Shown here piece after piece: positions 1 through 8,173 of a stretch of 64,000 bases of DNA. The notes under the pieces are model-generated. The model worked only from the letters and a program-made list of their open reading frames with translations. It ran no database searches and was not told where the DNA came from. The stretch comes from BOKV01 sp041739225. Lineage in GTDB: Bacteria; Pseudomonadota; Alphaproteobacteria; Rhizobiales; Rhizobiaceae. Both the position numbers and the translations under genes were made by a program. The stretch spans positions 34,548 through 98,547 of the forward strand of contig JBGSOG010000032.1 in NCBI GenBank assembly GCA_041739225.1, given 5' to 3'. Each line of letters begins with the position of its first letter. The first letter of the stretch is position 1.

Positions 1-32
1 CAAAGCACGTTGCTGCTCGAGTTCAAGCTGCT

Positions 33-665
33 TCAGTAACTCTGCGAGGCGGCTGGAGCCGACCGTTTCCAAGTCTTCAGGAACGCGCCGTAAGGTGCCA
101 GCATGGCAAACCCGGTGGCGATCTTCACGACAAAATCCCCCAGCGCAAGCACGACCCAAAGCGGAGCCTCGCTTGCAAAAAACGGCACAGACATCGCCAG
201 TGAGCCATCGGCGCTGCCTGTCGCAGTGTCGAGAAATGCAAAACCGGCCGCGAATGCAATGGTGAAAAACAGGATGGTGTCGAGGGCAGAACCGGCAAGT
301 GTCGATACAAGCGGCGCTTGCCACCAGGCCGCACGTCGCAACCGGTCAAAAACCTGTGCATCCACAAGCTGCGCAACCAGAAACGCAGTGCCGGAGGCAA
401 TGGCAATGCGGGGCGTCGCCAGAAATATCGAGAGCAGCACTGCAGCAGCAAAGCCGAAACACACAACCTGCCTTGTCGCACCAAGTCCATGCCTGCGATT
501 GCAAAGATCGGTAACCAGAAATGCGAAAGGATAGGTGAACGCACCATAGGTGAGCACCTCCGCAAGACCAAAATGATCAAACGGATAGCGGACCAGAACG
601 TTCGATGCGGTCACAACAACCGCCATGGCAAGCATGAATGGGAAAACGCGCGCAAGCGTAACCAT
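33..665 (-). CDS. yhhQ: YhhQ/VUT-family queuosine precursor transporter
   Basis: A 210-residue, very hydrophobic protein with about six membrane segments. It carries the family's polar stretch 'YPFAFLVTDLCNRRHG' near residues 45-60. YhhQ proteins import 7-cyano- or 7-aminomethyl-7-deazaguanine for queuosine tRNA modification. The ATG at 665 follows an A-rich leader with no good ribosome binding site, and that leader can fold into a small pseudoknot (see findings). It lies 86 bases downstream of rpmB on the same strand, with a terminator between them, so it is probably transcribed separately. Family assignment is firm; the exact substrate is inferred from the family. Confidence 0.88.
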   Translation of the reverse strand: MVTLARVFPFMLAMAVVVTASNVLVRYPFDHFGLAEVLTYGAFTYPFAFLVTDLCNRRHGLGATRQVVCFGFAAAVLLSIFLATPRIAIASGTAFLVAQLVDAQVFDRLRRAAWWQAPLVSTLAGSALDTILFFTIAFAAGFAFLDTATGSADGSLAMSVPFFASEAPLWVVLALGDFVVKIATGFAMLAPYGAFLKTWKRSAPAASQSY

Positions 666-691
666 TTTTTTATCCTGGGGTATGGCACCAG
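662..691 (-). promoter_or_regulatory. Possible preQ1-like leader pseudoknot over the yhhQ start
   Basis: On the minus strand, CTGG (691-688) can pair with CCAG (678-675). The enclosed loop contains CCAT (685-682), which can pair with ATGG (665-662), the start codon plus one base, across an A-rich linker. This is the general shape of a preQ1-I riboswitch: a short hairpin, an A-rich tail and an H-type pseudoknot. The canonical core bases are not all present. Gene context (queuosine precursor transporter) is the main support. Confidence 0.25.
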
Positions 692-704
692 CCTTTGATC
701 AAAA

Positions 705-728
705 GGACATCCGGCCTGCCGGATGCCC
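705..728 (-). terminator. Rho-independent terminator of rpmB
   Basis: Inverted repeat CATCCGG / CCGGATG (708-714 and 719-725) with a 4-base loop. On the minus strand it is followed by TCCTTTT. It sits 27 bases past the rpmB stop, in the gap before yhhQ. Confidence 0.7.
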
Positions 729-751
729 CACTAAATTTCAGCAAACAGGCC

Positions 752-1054
752 TCAGGCCGCTGCTGCGACGCTCTCGCTGTGCTTTTTGGCGATCTGCCGC
801 TTGATAAGGCGCGCCTTTGGCGACAATTCGGTATCTGCCGCCTTGGCGAGGAATGCATCAAGGCCGCCGCGATGTTCCACCGAACGCAATGCATGGGCAG
901 TGATGCGCATGCGTATGCGCTGGTTGAGCAAATCGCTCATCAGCGTCACATTGACCAGATTTGGCAGAAAACGGCGACGCGTCTTGTTGTTCGCGTGGCT
1001 GACATTGTTTCCGGACATGACGGCCTTGCCGGTCAGTTCACAGCGCCTCGACAT
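752..1054 (-). CDS. rpmB: 50S ribosomal protein L28
   Basis: A 100-residue basic protein starting MSRRCELTGKAVMSGNNVSHANNK, the L28 N-terminal signature, with the conserved 'KTRRRFLPNL' segment following. L28 is a component of the large ribosomal subunit. I chose the ATG at 1054 rather than the longer reading frame (to 1099) because it is preceded by AAGGAT at the right distance and the preceding 15 residues do not belong to the family. Alphaproteobacterial L28 is usually 95-100 residues, which matches. Confidence 0.97.
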   Translation of the reverse strand: MSRRCELTGKAVMSGNNVSHANNKTRRRFLPNLVNVTLMSDLLNQRIRMRITAHALRSVEHRGGLDAFLAKAADTELSPKARLIKRQIAKKHSESVAAAA

Positions 1055-1340
1055 GATTTGATCCTTGTTTTTTCGGTGTCCCGAAGCAGCCTGCGCCAAA
1101 ACATCGGGCGCTTGTCGCGGGCCGCCTGTCCGGCAGCCGAAACGCCCTGTCTTTGTCAGACCTTCGGGAAAAGTCGGGTTTCTATAGTGACTGCTTCCCC
1201 TCCAGTCAAGCGAAAGCTCCCCTTGAAAGGTTCATCTGCCGTTCAGGCGGGCTGTATTATTCCGCTTTACACACGAATTGAAGGCTTGGCCGTTGATGTC
1301 AGTCCGACATTTGCAGATCATTCAGCGCAGGGAGCGCACC

Positions 1341-2150
1341 ATGAAATTTCTTGAAAAGGCTTTGTTGGCTACGGCCATTCTGGCTTTGGCCTCTGGTTCC
1401 GCGCAAGGCGAACAGCTGCGCCACAAGACGGAACTCGATGTGCAGTTTGGCTCGATTCCGGTCGGAACCGCCACATTTGACATCCGCTTTGACCAGAAGT
1501 CCTATTCTCTTGACGCCAGCGGCAAGACTGTCGGTGTGGCCGAGCTGTTTGCTTCGGGGCGTGGCAAGGCTGAAAGTACCGGTCGTTTCAACGGAGGCGC
1601 GGTGATCGCCGACCGCAATTTCGTGGAATATGTCGAGAAGAAAAAAACCTCGACACTGGAGATGGGTTTTGCCGACGGCGCTGTGGAAACAGTGGTGCTG
1701 GTCCCGGACAAGCGCAAGACCAAGGTCGCCCCAAAATACGTGCCGATCCTGCAGGACCAGCTCAAGGCGGTCATAGACCCGGCCAGCAGCATCGTTGTGC
1801 CTGTTCCCTGGGAAGAAGCCAAAGACCCCAAAGCCGTCTGCAACCGAACCATCCCGATCTATGATGGTGACACACGGTTTGACATCGCCCTGAAGTACAA
1901 ATCCACCAAACCGGTAGAGACCGAAGGCTACAAGGGCTACGCTTATGTCTGCCAGCTTCGCTATGTACCGGTTGCCGGGCATCGCACCAAGCAACGCAAC
2001 ATTGAGTACATGAGCCAGAACAAGGACATGGAAATCTGGCTGGCACCCATGGCGCAGACCAATATCTTTACGCCAATCCGCATTGAGGTTCCCACCTGGA
2101 TCGGCCGTGTCAGCGCGCAGCCAAGCTTTTTTGGCACGGTCACGAATTGA
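1341..2150 (+). CDS. DUF3108 domain-containing exported protein
   Basis: A 269-residue protein with a signal peptide (MKFLEKALLATAILALASGSAQG, cleavage near residue 23). A beta-rich body follows that fits DUF3108, a periplasmic family of unknown role found in alphaproteobacteria ('FGSIPVGTATFDIRFDQKSYSLDASGKTVGV' region). The ATG at 1341 follows GGAGCGCACC; the frame is open upstream to 1278, but that extension lacks a ribosome binding site. It is divergent from rpmB and stands 48 bases ahead of the helicase gene, with which it may be cotranscribed. No catalytic motif is visible. Confidence 0.8.
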   Translation: MKFLEKALLATAILALASGSAQGEQLRHKTELDVQFGSIPVGTATFDIRFDQKSYSLDASGKTVGVAELFASGRGKAESTGRFNGGAVIADRNFVEYVEKKKTSTLEMGFADGAVETVVLVPDKRKTKVAPKYVPILQDQLKAVIDPASSIVVPVPWEEAKDPKAVCNRTIPIYDGDTRFDIALKYKSTKPVETEGYKGYAYVCQLRYVPVAGHRTKQRNIEYMSQNKDMEIWLAPMAQTNIFTPIRIEVPTWIGRVSAQPSFFGTVTN

Positions 2151-2198
2151 CACTGCCCGCCTTGCCGCGGGGTTTGATCGACGGGCAAAAGGCGCTAC

Positions 2199-5100
2199 AT
2201 GACGTTGGCCGGAAAAAATGTTCCGGCTGACACATCAACGGAAGTCCTCTCCCCCATGTCAGCATCGGCCGAATCAGTGCCAGGTCGCAGTGGCAGAGGC
2301 GTGGTCGCGGTTCTGGGTCCGACCAATACCGGCAAGACCCACCTCGCAATTGACCGCATGACCAGCCATGAGAGCGGCATGATCGGCTTGCCGCTGCGGC
2401 TTCTGGCCCGCGAGGTTTATGGCCGTGTCTGCGAAAAAGTTGGCGCCGCCAATGTCGCGCTCATCACTGGCGAAGAAAAAATCAATGCCGGTGGCAAGGC
2501 CCGGTTTCAGGTCTGCACTGTCGAAGCGATGCCCGACCACACGGATGTCGCGTTTGTTGCCATCGACGAAGTGCAACTGGCAGCAGACATGGAACGCGGC
2601 CACATTTTCACCGACAGGTTGCTCAATCTGCGTGGTCGCCACGAAACCATGCTTCTGGGTGCCGCTACCGTCCAGCGTCTGTTGCAGGATTTGCTGCCGG
2701 GTATCAGCATCGTTACCCGGGCCCGCATGTCGATGCTGACCTATGCCGGCAGCAAGAAGATCACCCGTTTGCCGGCCCGCTCGGCAATTGTCGCCTTCTC
2801 GGCCGACGAGGTCTATGCAATCGCCGAACTCATTCGCCGCCAGCGCGGCGGGGCCGCTGTCGTGATGGGTTCCCTGTCGCCTCGCACGCGAAATGCACAA
2901 GTTGAGCTCTACCAGTCCGGCGACGTGGATTTTCTGGTGGCAACCGATGCCATTGGCATGGGGCTCAATCTGGACCTTGACCATGTGGCATTTGCCCAGG
3001 AACACAAGTTTGACGGCCTTTCCCATCGCAGGCTGACTGCGGCCGAAATGGGCCAGATTGCCGGACGCGCCGGCAGGCACATTCGCAACGGCACTTTCGG
3101 TGTTACCGGCCAGGTCAACCCGTTTGAGGACGAACTGGTCGAACGGCTCGAGACCCACCAGTTTGACCCGGTCAAGGTGATGATCTGGCGCAACCGGGAC
3201 CTTGACTACTCGTCCATAACCAGTCTCAAGGCATCGCTCGAAATGCCTTCCCGCTCGCGCATGCTGATGAAGTCATTTCCTGCACCCGATCTCGTGGCGC
3301 TCGAACACTTGGCGAAGGTGGAACGTATCGCGGACGCCTGTCGCACCCCTGCCATGATCCGCATGTTGTGGGATGTTTGCCAGATACCCGATTTCCGGAA
3401 GATATCCCCTGGTGAGCACGCAGAGCTGCTGCGTTCTGTGTTTCTTGACCTTGCCACGCGCGGAACCATCAATCCGGACTGGTTTGCCGCGCAAGTTAAG
3501 GTTACAGACCGCATCGAAGGCGATATTGATGCATTGTCCGCACGCATTGCCCATGTTCGCACGTGGACGTACCTTTCGCACCGCCAAGGCTGGATGGCTG
3601 ATCCGGTGTATTGGCAGGACCGCACACGCGAGATAGAGAACCGGCTTTCGGATGCACTTCACGAGAGCTTGACGAAACGCTTTATAGATCGCAGGACAAG
3701 CGTCCTGATGAAACGCCTCAGGGAAAATGCAATGCTGGAAGCAGAAATAGGCGCAGGTGGCGAAATCACGGTCGAGGGCCATCATGTTGGCCGCCTGCAA
3801 GGATTTCGGTTTACACCCGACGCCTCGGCCACCGGGCCTGACGCCAAGACCGCCATCGGTGCCGCTGCCAAGGCCTTGAGCTCTGAAATCGTGAAACGCG
3901 CCGAGCGACTTTCCGCGTCTCCCAACAGCGACATTGCCCTGGGCTCGGACGGGACACTGCGCTGGATAGGCGATCCGGTTGGCAAGGTTGTGGCTGACAG
4001 TGATATCCTCAAGCCGCGCATTGTCATTCTCGCCGATGAGCAGTTGACCGGCCCACCGCGCGATCTGGTGTCCGCGCGGCTCGACCGTTGGCTTGCTAAT
4101 CATTTGACGACGCTCCTCAAGCCCCTGATCGATCTGGGAGCAGACGAAAGCCTTTCGGGCATTGCCCGTGGCATCGCCTACCGCTTGGCCGAAAACCTGG
4201 GCGTTGTTGAGCGCAAGGACATCGCGCAGGAAATTCAGGGTCTCGACCAATTGATGCGCGCAAGTTTGCGCAAGCATGGTGTGCGGTTTGGTGCCTACAA
4301 CATTTTCATTCCGGCATTGCTAAAGCCGGCACCGGCCGGACTTGTTTGCCTGCTCTGGGGCCTCAAGAATGACCGGCTGGACGAACCGGGCCTCACCGGT
4401 GTTCCGCACATGTTGGCCTCGGGGCGCACTTCGTTCCCGGCTGATGAAACCATTGACGCCGCGATTTACCGGATTTGCGGCTACAAGGTGCTGGGCGCAA
4501 AGGCGGTGCGCATAGATATCCTTGAGCGGCTTGCGGACCTCATCAGGCCTGCCCTGAGCTGGAAGCCGGTCAACACCGGCAAATTGCCGGAAGGCTTGGT
4601 TGACGGCCGTTCCTTTGTGGTTGTGCCTTCGATGCTCTCGATACTGGGTGCAAAGCACGAGGACATGGAGGCGCTGCTGAAAGGCCTTGGGTATCGGGGC
4701 GAACTTCGCAAGGAGAGCGAAATTGCCGCCTTGCGTGCCAGGGCAATGGCGCTGGTTGCGCAGCCTGCCCCGGCGACTCCCGTCGCTGCGCCCGAAGTTG
4801 CTGCTGGTGAAGACAAACCGGTCGATGCATCGCAAGACGCCGCCAAATTGAGTGAGGAAGCAGCCGGCGACGCTGCCCCGACAGAAATTATTCCGACCGA
4901 GCCGGTTGCGGCAGTTGAACCATCGCCTGAATCCGGAGGCGTAACGGCCCCGGTTGTCGTTGAGAGCCCGGAAATTGAACCGGCTGGCGACATCACCGCT
5001 CCAGCTTCCCTCGAAGGGTCGGCTCCTGTTGCGGAGATTGAAGAAAAAACAGTGCTTTTGTGGCGCCCTGGCCGGCAGGATCGACCGCGTCAGGAACACA

Positions 5101-5432
5101 ATCGTGGTGAGGGCCAACAGCAGCGCCGTGAGCGGCCTGCATCGGCTGAAAGGCCGACTGGCGCTGCGCCCGCACCCACCGGTGAAGGCAGGCACGCAAA
5201 GCGCCCGGACCGCGAGGGCGGTGCATTTGGCCGCAACAAGGATCGCAAACGGGAAGGCAAGCCGGACTTCAATCGCGATGACCGTGGCAAACGCCCCCAT
5301 GGCAAAGGCGCACCCGCCGATGGCGCGTTCCAGCGTGAAGCAAAGCGGGCTCCTGAAAAACCGATGGACCCCGATTCACCATTTGCCAAATTGCTGCAAC
5401 TCAAGGCCCAGATGGAAAAAGGCAAGAATTAA
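2199..5432 (+). CDS. SUV3-like ATP-dependent RNA helicase with disordered C-terminal tail
   Basis: 1077 residues. The N-terminal half is a superfamily 2 helicase of the mitochondrial SUV3 type: Walker A GPTNTGKTH near residues 41-49, DEVQ box (AIDEVQLAADMERG) near 125, motif IV/V region ATDAIGMGLNLDLD near 248, and motif VI QIAGRAGRH near 287. An alpha-helical middle region follows. From about residue 850 the protein becomes low-complexity, first Ala/Pro/Glu-rich and then Arg/Lys-rich, ending PFAKLLQLKAQMEKGKN. SUV3 homologues act in RNA turnover, often with PNPase or degradosome partners; the basic tail may bind RNA (inference). The start at 2199 has AAGGCG upstream; an internal ATG at 2256 is possible. 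It is followed after 21 bases by the S4 protein, a conserved alphaproteobacterial pairing. Confidence 0.9.
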   Translation: MTLAGKNVPADTSTEVLSPMSASAESVPGRSGRGVVAVLGPTNTGKTHLAIDRMTSHESGMIGLPLRLLAREVYGRVCEKVGAANVALITGEEKINAGGKARFQVCTVEAMPDHTDVAFVAIDEVQLAADMERGHIFTDRLLNLRGRHETMLLGAATVQRLLQDLLPGISIVTRARMSMLTYAGSKKITRLPARSAIVAFSADEVYAIAELIRRQRGGAAVVMGSLSPRTRNAQVELYQSGDVDFLVATDAIGMGLNLDLDHVAFAQEHKFDGLSHRRLTAAEMGQIAGRAGRHIRNGTFGVTGQVNPFEDELVERLETHQFDPVKVMIWRNRDLDYSSITSLKASLEMPSRSRMLMKSFPAPDLVALEHLAKVERIADACRTPAMIRMLWDVCQIPDFRKISPGEHAELLRSVFLDLATRGTINPDWFAAQVKVTDRIEGDIDALSARIAHVRTWTYLSHRQGWMADPVYWQDRTREIENRLSDALHESLTKRFIDRRTSVLMKRLRENAMLEAEIGAGGEITVEGHHVGRLQGFRFTPDASATGPDAKTAIGAAAKALSSEIVKRAERLSASPNSDIALGSDGTLRWIGDPVGKVVADSDILKPRIVILADEQLTGPPRDLVSARLDRWLANHLTTLLKPLIDLGADESLSGIARGIAYRLAENLGVVERKDIAQEIQGLDQLMRASLRKHGVRFGAYNIFIPALLKPAPAGLVCLLWGLKNDRLDEPGLTGVPHMLASGRTSFPADETIDAAIYRICGYKVLGAKAVRIDILERLADLIRPALSWKPVNTGKLPEGLVDGRSFVVVPSMLSILGAKHEDMEALLKGLGYRGELRKESEIAALRARAMALVAQPAPATPVAAPEVAAGEDKPVDASQDAAKLSEEAAGDAAPTEIIPTEPVAAVEPSPESGGVTAPVVVESPEIEPAGDITAPASLEGSAPVAEIEEKTVLLWRPGRQDRPRQEHNRGEGQQQRRERPASAERPTGAAPAPTGEGRHAKRPDREGGAFGRNKDRKREGKPDFNRDDRGKRPHGKGAPADGAFQREAKRAPEKPMDPDSPFAKLLQLKAQMEKGKN

Positions 5433-5453
5433 ACTTTTGCGGCGCGGTGCTGG

Positions 5454-5732
5454 ATGCGGATAGACAAGTGGCTCTGGTTTGCGCGAGTGACCAAAACCCG
5501 CAGCCTGGCGCAAAAACTTGTGACCTCCGGCCACGTAAGGCTGAACCGGCGAAAAATCGACTCTGCCAGCAAGGCGGTTTCCATTGGTGATGTTTTGACC
5601 ATTCGGCTGGAGCGTTCGGTGCTTGTTTACAGGGTGGAAGGTTTTGCCGACCGGCGCGGGCCTTTTGAAGAAGCCCGGAACCTGTATGCGGACCTGGGCG
5701 TTTCAGGAGTGAATGATGTCAACAATCCTTGA
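5454..5732 (+). CDS. S4-domain RNA-binding protein (Hsp15/HslR-like)
   Basis: 92 residues beginning MRIDKWLWFARVTKTRSLAQ, the S4 fold signature of HslR-type proteins ('RIDKWLW' then 'VRLNRRK'). Hsp15 binds free 50S subunits carrying nascent chains and helps ribosome recycling after heat stress. This copy is shorter than E. coli Hsp15 (about 133 residues) and ends soon after the S4 domain. It sits between an RNA helicase and fdxA and near an rpoH gene, which agrees with an RNA or stress role. Confidence 0.85.
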   Translation: MRIDKWLWFARVTKTRSLAQKLVTSGHVRLNRRKIDSASKAVSIGDVLTIRLERSVLVYRVEGFADRRGPFEEARNLYADLGVSGVNDVNNP

Positions 5733-5854
5733 AAACTTGGAACATGCATCCAGTTGGCAGCATTGTGCGCCGCAATTCAATCTTGAAGCAGGATTTTAAA
5801 CGCGCTACCCAAAACCGTTCAGCACGCCTTTCCTGAAAGTCCCCGGAGCATCCA

Positions 5855-6193
5855 ATGACCTACATCGTCAACGACAATTGCATCAAATGCAAATACATGG
5901 ACTGCGTCGAGGTCTGCCCGGTTGACTGTTTTTATGAAGGTGAAAACATGCTCGTCATCCACCCCGACGAGTGCATTGATTGCGGCGTTTGCGAGCCCGA
6001 ATGCCCGGCCGAAGCCATCAAGCCTGACACCGAACCGGGGCTCGAAAAATGGCTGAAACTCAACGCCGAATATGCCGAGAAATGGCCCAACATCACCATC
6101 AAGCGCGAAGCACCCGAGGATGCAAAAACCTTCGACGGCATGCCGGGCAAGTTTGAAAAGTTCTTTTCGGAGAAGCCCGGCCAGGGTGACTGA
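5855..6193 (+). CDS. fdxA: 7Fe ferredoxin FdxA (3Fe-4S and 4Fe-4S)
   Basis: 112 residues starting MTYIVNDNCIKCKYMDCVEVCPVDCFYEGENMLV. The first cluster motif is CIKCKYMDCVEVCP and the second is CIDCGVCEPECP, the Azotobacter FdI-like arrangement that binds one 3Fe-4S and one 4Fe-4S cluster. The C-terminal extension (LEKWLKLNAEYAEKWPNI) is typical of FdxA. It is a cytoplasmic electron carrier, essential in several relatives. CCCCGGAG stands upstream of the ATG. Confidence 0.96.
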   Translation: MTYIVNDNCIKCKYMDCVEVCPVDCFYEGENMLVIHPDECIDCGVCEPECPAEAIKPDTEPGLEKWLKLNAEYAEKWPNITIKREAPEDAKTFDGMPGKFEKFFSEKPGQGD

Positions 6194-6549
6194 ACACGGC
6201 AGTGTGTTAACCTTTTCTGCTGTCCGCAGTCATCGGCAATCGCGCAAAGCAAGGAAAATATTGATTTTCCCGAATAATTCAGCTATGGGTCTTTAACAGC
6301 AAAATTAACAAGTCCCGGTTTTCCCGGGCAAAACCCACCAAGGAATGCGATCAATCGGACCTCTTGGAACGCGTTGTTGGCCGGGAGGCCAGCTTGAACG
6401 GGCAGTGTTTTACCCGCTCGTGTACCATCGATCTTCGACACCATAATCTCGAACCTGCAGCAGCCTGCATCCGAAGGGATATGGGCGACACCATCAAATT
6501 GCTTCGCAGCGGACGGGCCACAAAGAGACCACAAGGAGTTTATGACAAA
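6194..6549 (+). other. 356-base gene-free region between fdxA and carD
   Basis: This stretch has no convincing gene. It holds a possible sigma-70-type promoter (see 6261-6289), a weak hairpin from CCCGG/CCGGG near 6316-6330, and a long leader to carD. The carD frame stays open through the leader back to a TTG at 6364, but that 62-codon extension has no family similarity and no ribosome binding site, so I treat it as untranslated. Confidence 0.5.
6261..6289 (+). promoter_or_regulatory. Candidate sigma-70 promoter for carD
   Basis: TTGATT (6261-6266), a 17-base spacer and TATGGG (6284-6289). If used, carD would have a leader of about 255 bases. Prediction from spacing and hexamer match only. 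Confidence 0.3.
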
Positions 6550-7113
6550 ATGGCTACTGTAAAGAAGACCACGCAACGCCAGGGTTTCAAGACAGGCGAA
6601 TACGTCGTTTACCCGGCACATGGCGTGGGTCTGATTACCTCCATCGAGGAACAGGAAGTGGCGGGCCACAAGCTGGAATTGTTTGTCATCAGCTTTGAGC
6701 AGGACAAATTGACCTTGCGTGTTCCGGTCGCAAAAATCGTTTCTGCCGGCATGCGCAAGCTCGCTGAGCCGGAAACCATCGAAAAGGCACTTCGTACGGT
6801 ACAGGGCCGCGCCCGCGTCAAGCGGACGATGTGGAGCCGCCGCGCCCAGGAGTATGAGGCAAAAATCAATTCCGGTGACCTGATTTCGATTTCAGAAGTC
6901 GTGCGCGATCTTTTCCGTGCCGATAACCAGCCGGAACAGTCTTACAGCGAGCGTCAGCTTTACGAGGCGGCACTCGACCGCATGGGTCGCGAAATCTCGT
7001 CGGTAAACAAGATTTCAACCACGGAAGCTGTGGCATTGATCGACAAGAACCTTGCCAAAGGCCCAAAGCGTGGCGCCAAGGCAGAGGAACCCGAACAGGA
7101 AGAAGCTGCCTGA
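6550..7113 (+). CDS. carD: CarD family transcriptional regulator
   Basis: 187 residues from MATVKKTTQRQGFKTGEYVVYPAHGVG. The N-terminal Tudor-like RNA polymerase interaction domain (about residues 12-75, 'VYPAHGVGLI') is followed by the helical DNA-binding domain ('RVKRTMWSRRAQEYEAKI', with the conserved Trp). The C-terminus is acidic and charged. CarD binds the RNA polymerase beta subunit and stabilises open complexes at rRNA and other promoters. The start was chosen from AAGGAG at 6533-6538, 11 bases upstream. An out-of-frame ATG at 6542 opens a seven-codon reading frame overlapping the start (see findings). Confidence 0.95.
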   Translation: MATVKKTTQRQGFKTGEYVVYPAHGVGLITSIEEQEVAGHKLELFVISFEQDKLTLRVPVAKIVSAGMRKLAEPETIEKALRTVQGRARVKRTMWSRRAQEYEAKINSGDLISISEVVRDLFRADNQPEQSYSERQLYEAALDRMGREISSVNKISTTEAVALIDKNLAKGPKRGAKAEEPEQEEAA

Positions 7114-7153
7114 GAAGGTACACTTCCCGATATATCCCTCACTTGACAACAGG

Positions 7154-7180
7154 AACGGCCGGGCATGTCCCGGCCGTTTT
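7154..7180 (+). terminator. Rho-independent terminator of carD
   Basis: Perfect 10-base inverted repeat AACGGCCGGG / CCCGGCCGTT with a 5-base loop, followed by TT. It is GC-rich and 40 bases past the carD stop. Confidence 0.85.
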
Positions 7181-7261
7181 CACGCAACCGTGACAGCATT
7201 TGTTTGATATGACCAATCCGCGCCCGCATATCCTCCGTAAAAGTTTGTGGAGGGTCGCAAA

Positions 7262-8116
7262 ATGACATCACATCAACATGCCGAACAAAGTCTTGTCCGT
7301 GCCGCGATCAAGGCTCCTTACCTTGAGCGCGATGAAGAGCATGACCTTGCAGTGCGTTGGGCGGAAACCAAGGACCAGCAAGCGCTACACAAACTTGCTT
7401 CAGCCCACATGCGCCTGGTCATTTCAGTAGCTGCAAAATTTCGCCGATACGGTCTGTCGATGAGCGATCTGGTTCAGGAAGGTCACGTCGGTCTGCTGGA
7501 GGCCGCTGCCCGCTTTGATCCGCACCGCGGCGTCCGCTTTTCAACATACGCGACCTGGTGGATCCGCGCTTCCATTCAGGATTTCATCCTGCGCAATTGG
7601 TCAATCGTGCGCGGTGGCACCAGTTCCAACCAGAAATCCCTGTTCTTCAATCTGCGCAGGCTTCGCGCCCGCATCTCGCGTTCAGGCGAGCCGGCAAATT
7701 CACACGAGCTTTACAAGGAATTGTCTGCAGCAATCGGCGTATCGGTGTCCGACGTCGCCAACATGGACGCGCGCCTGTCCGGCTCGGACATGTCGTTGAA
7801 CCTGACCTTGTCGGACGAGGAAAACGGCGCAGAACGGATGGATTTCCTCGCTGATGACGCGCCGTTGCCGGATGAGAACGTTGAAAACGTCATCGACGGC
7901 GAAAGGCGGACAGCCTGGTTGGCGCAAGCCATAACCGTGCTCAATCCGCGCGAGAAACGCATCATCGCCAGTCGTCGGCTGTCGGAGGAAGGCGCAACGC
8001 TTGAAGATCTCGGGGATGAGCTCGGCATTTCGAAAGAGCGCGTGCGCCAGATCGAGAACCGTGCTTTGGAAAAACTGCGTGAAGCGTTGACAAAAGTCGG
8101 CTTTGAAACTGTCTAG
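7262..8116 (+). CDS. rpoH: RNA polymerase sigma-32 family factor, RpoH2-like
   Basis: 284 residues. Region 2 is 'RLVISVAAKFRRYGLSMSDLVQEGHVGLLEAAARFDPHRGVRFSTYATWWIRASIQDF' (about residues 48-105). The RpoH box follows (NWSIVRGGTSSNQKSLFFNLRRLR). Region 4 ends 'ISKERVRQIENRALEKLREAL'. The wording of region 2 ('LVISVAAKFRR..' and 'VRGGTSS') resembles rhizobial RpoH2 rather than RpoH1. RpoH2 in rhizobia serves oxidative and stationary-phase stress; that role here is inferred. The ATG at 7262 has GGAGGG seven bases upstream, and is preferred over the GTG at 7247. Confidence 0.93.
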   Translation: MTSHQHAEQSLVRAAIKAPYLERDEEHDLAVRWAETKDQQALHKLASAHMRLVISVAAKFRRYGLSMSDLVQEGHVGLLEAAARFDPHRGVRFSTYATWWIRASIQDFILRNWSIVRGGTSSNQKSLFFNLRRLRARISRSGEPANSHELYKELSAAIGVSVSDVANMDARLSGSDMSLNLTLSDEENGAERMDFLADDAPLPDENVENVIDGERRTAWLAQAITVLNPREKRIIASRRLSEEGATLEDLGDELGISKERVRQIENRALEKLREALTKVGFETV

Positions 8117-8159
8117 GGTCAAGACTAATCATTTCGCGCAAATCAACGGGTCTTGACCC
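8116..8159. repeat. Inverted repeat between convergent rpoH and the M48 gene
   Basis: GGGTCAAGAC (8116-8125) and its exact complement GTCTTGACCC (8150-8159) flank a 24-base spacer. The left arm begins on the last base of the rpoH stop codon. No T-run follows on either strand, so a bidirectional terminator is possible but not typical. Confidence 0.5.
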
Positions 8160-8173
8160 GGGGACGGTTCGTC

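Noticed and set aside
7152..7178. GGAAC...CGTT resembling an EcfG (general stress) promoter upstream of rpoH
   Set aside because: The spacer is 18 bases instead of 16-17 and both elements lie inside the arms of the carD terminator hairpin, which explains the match.
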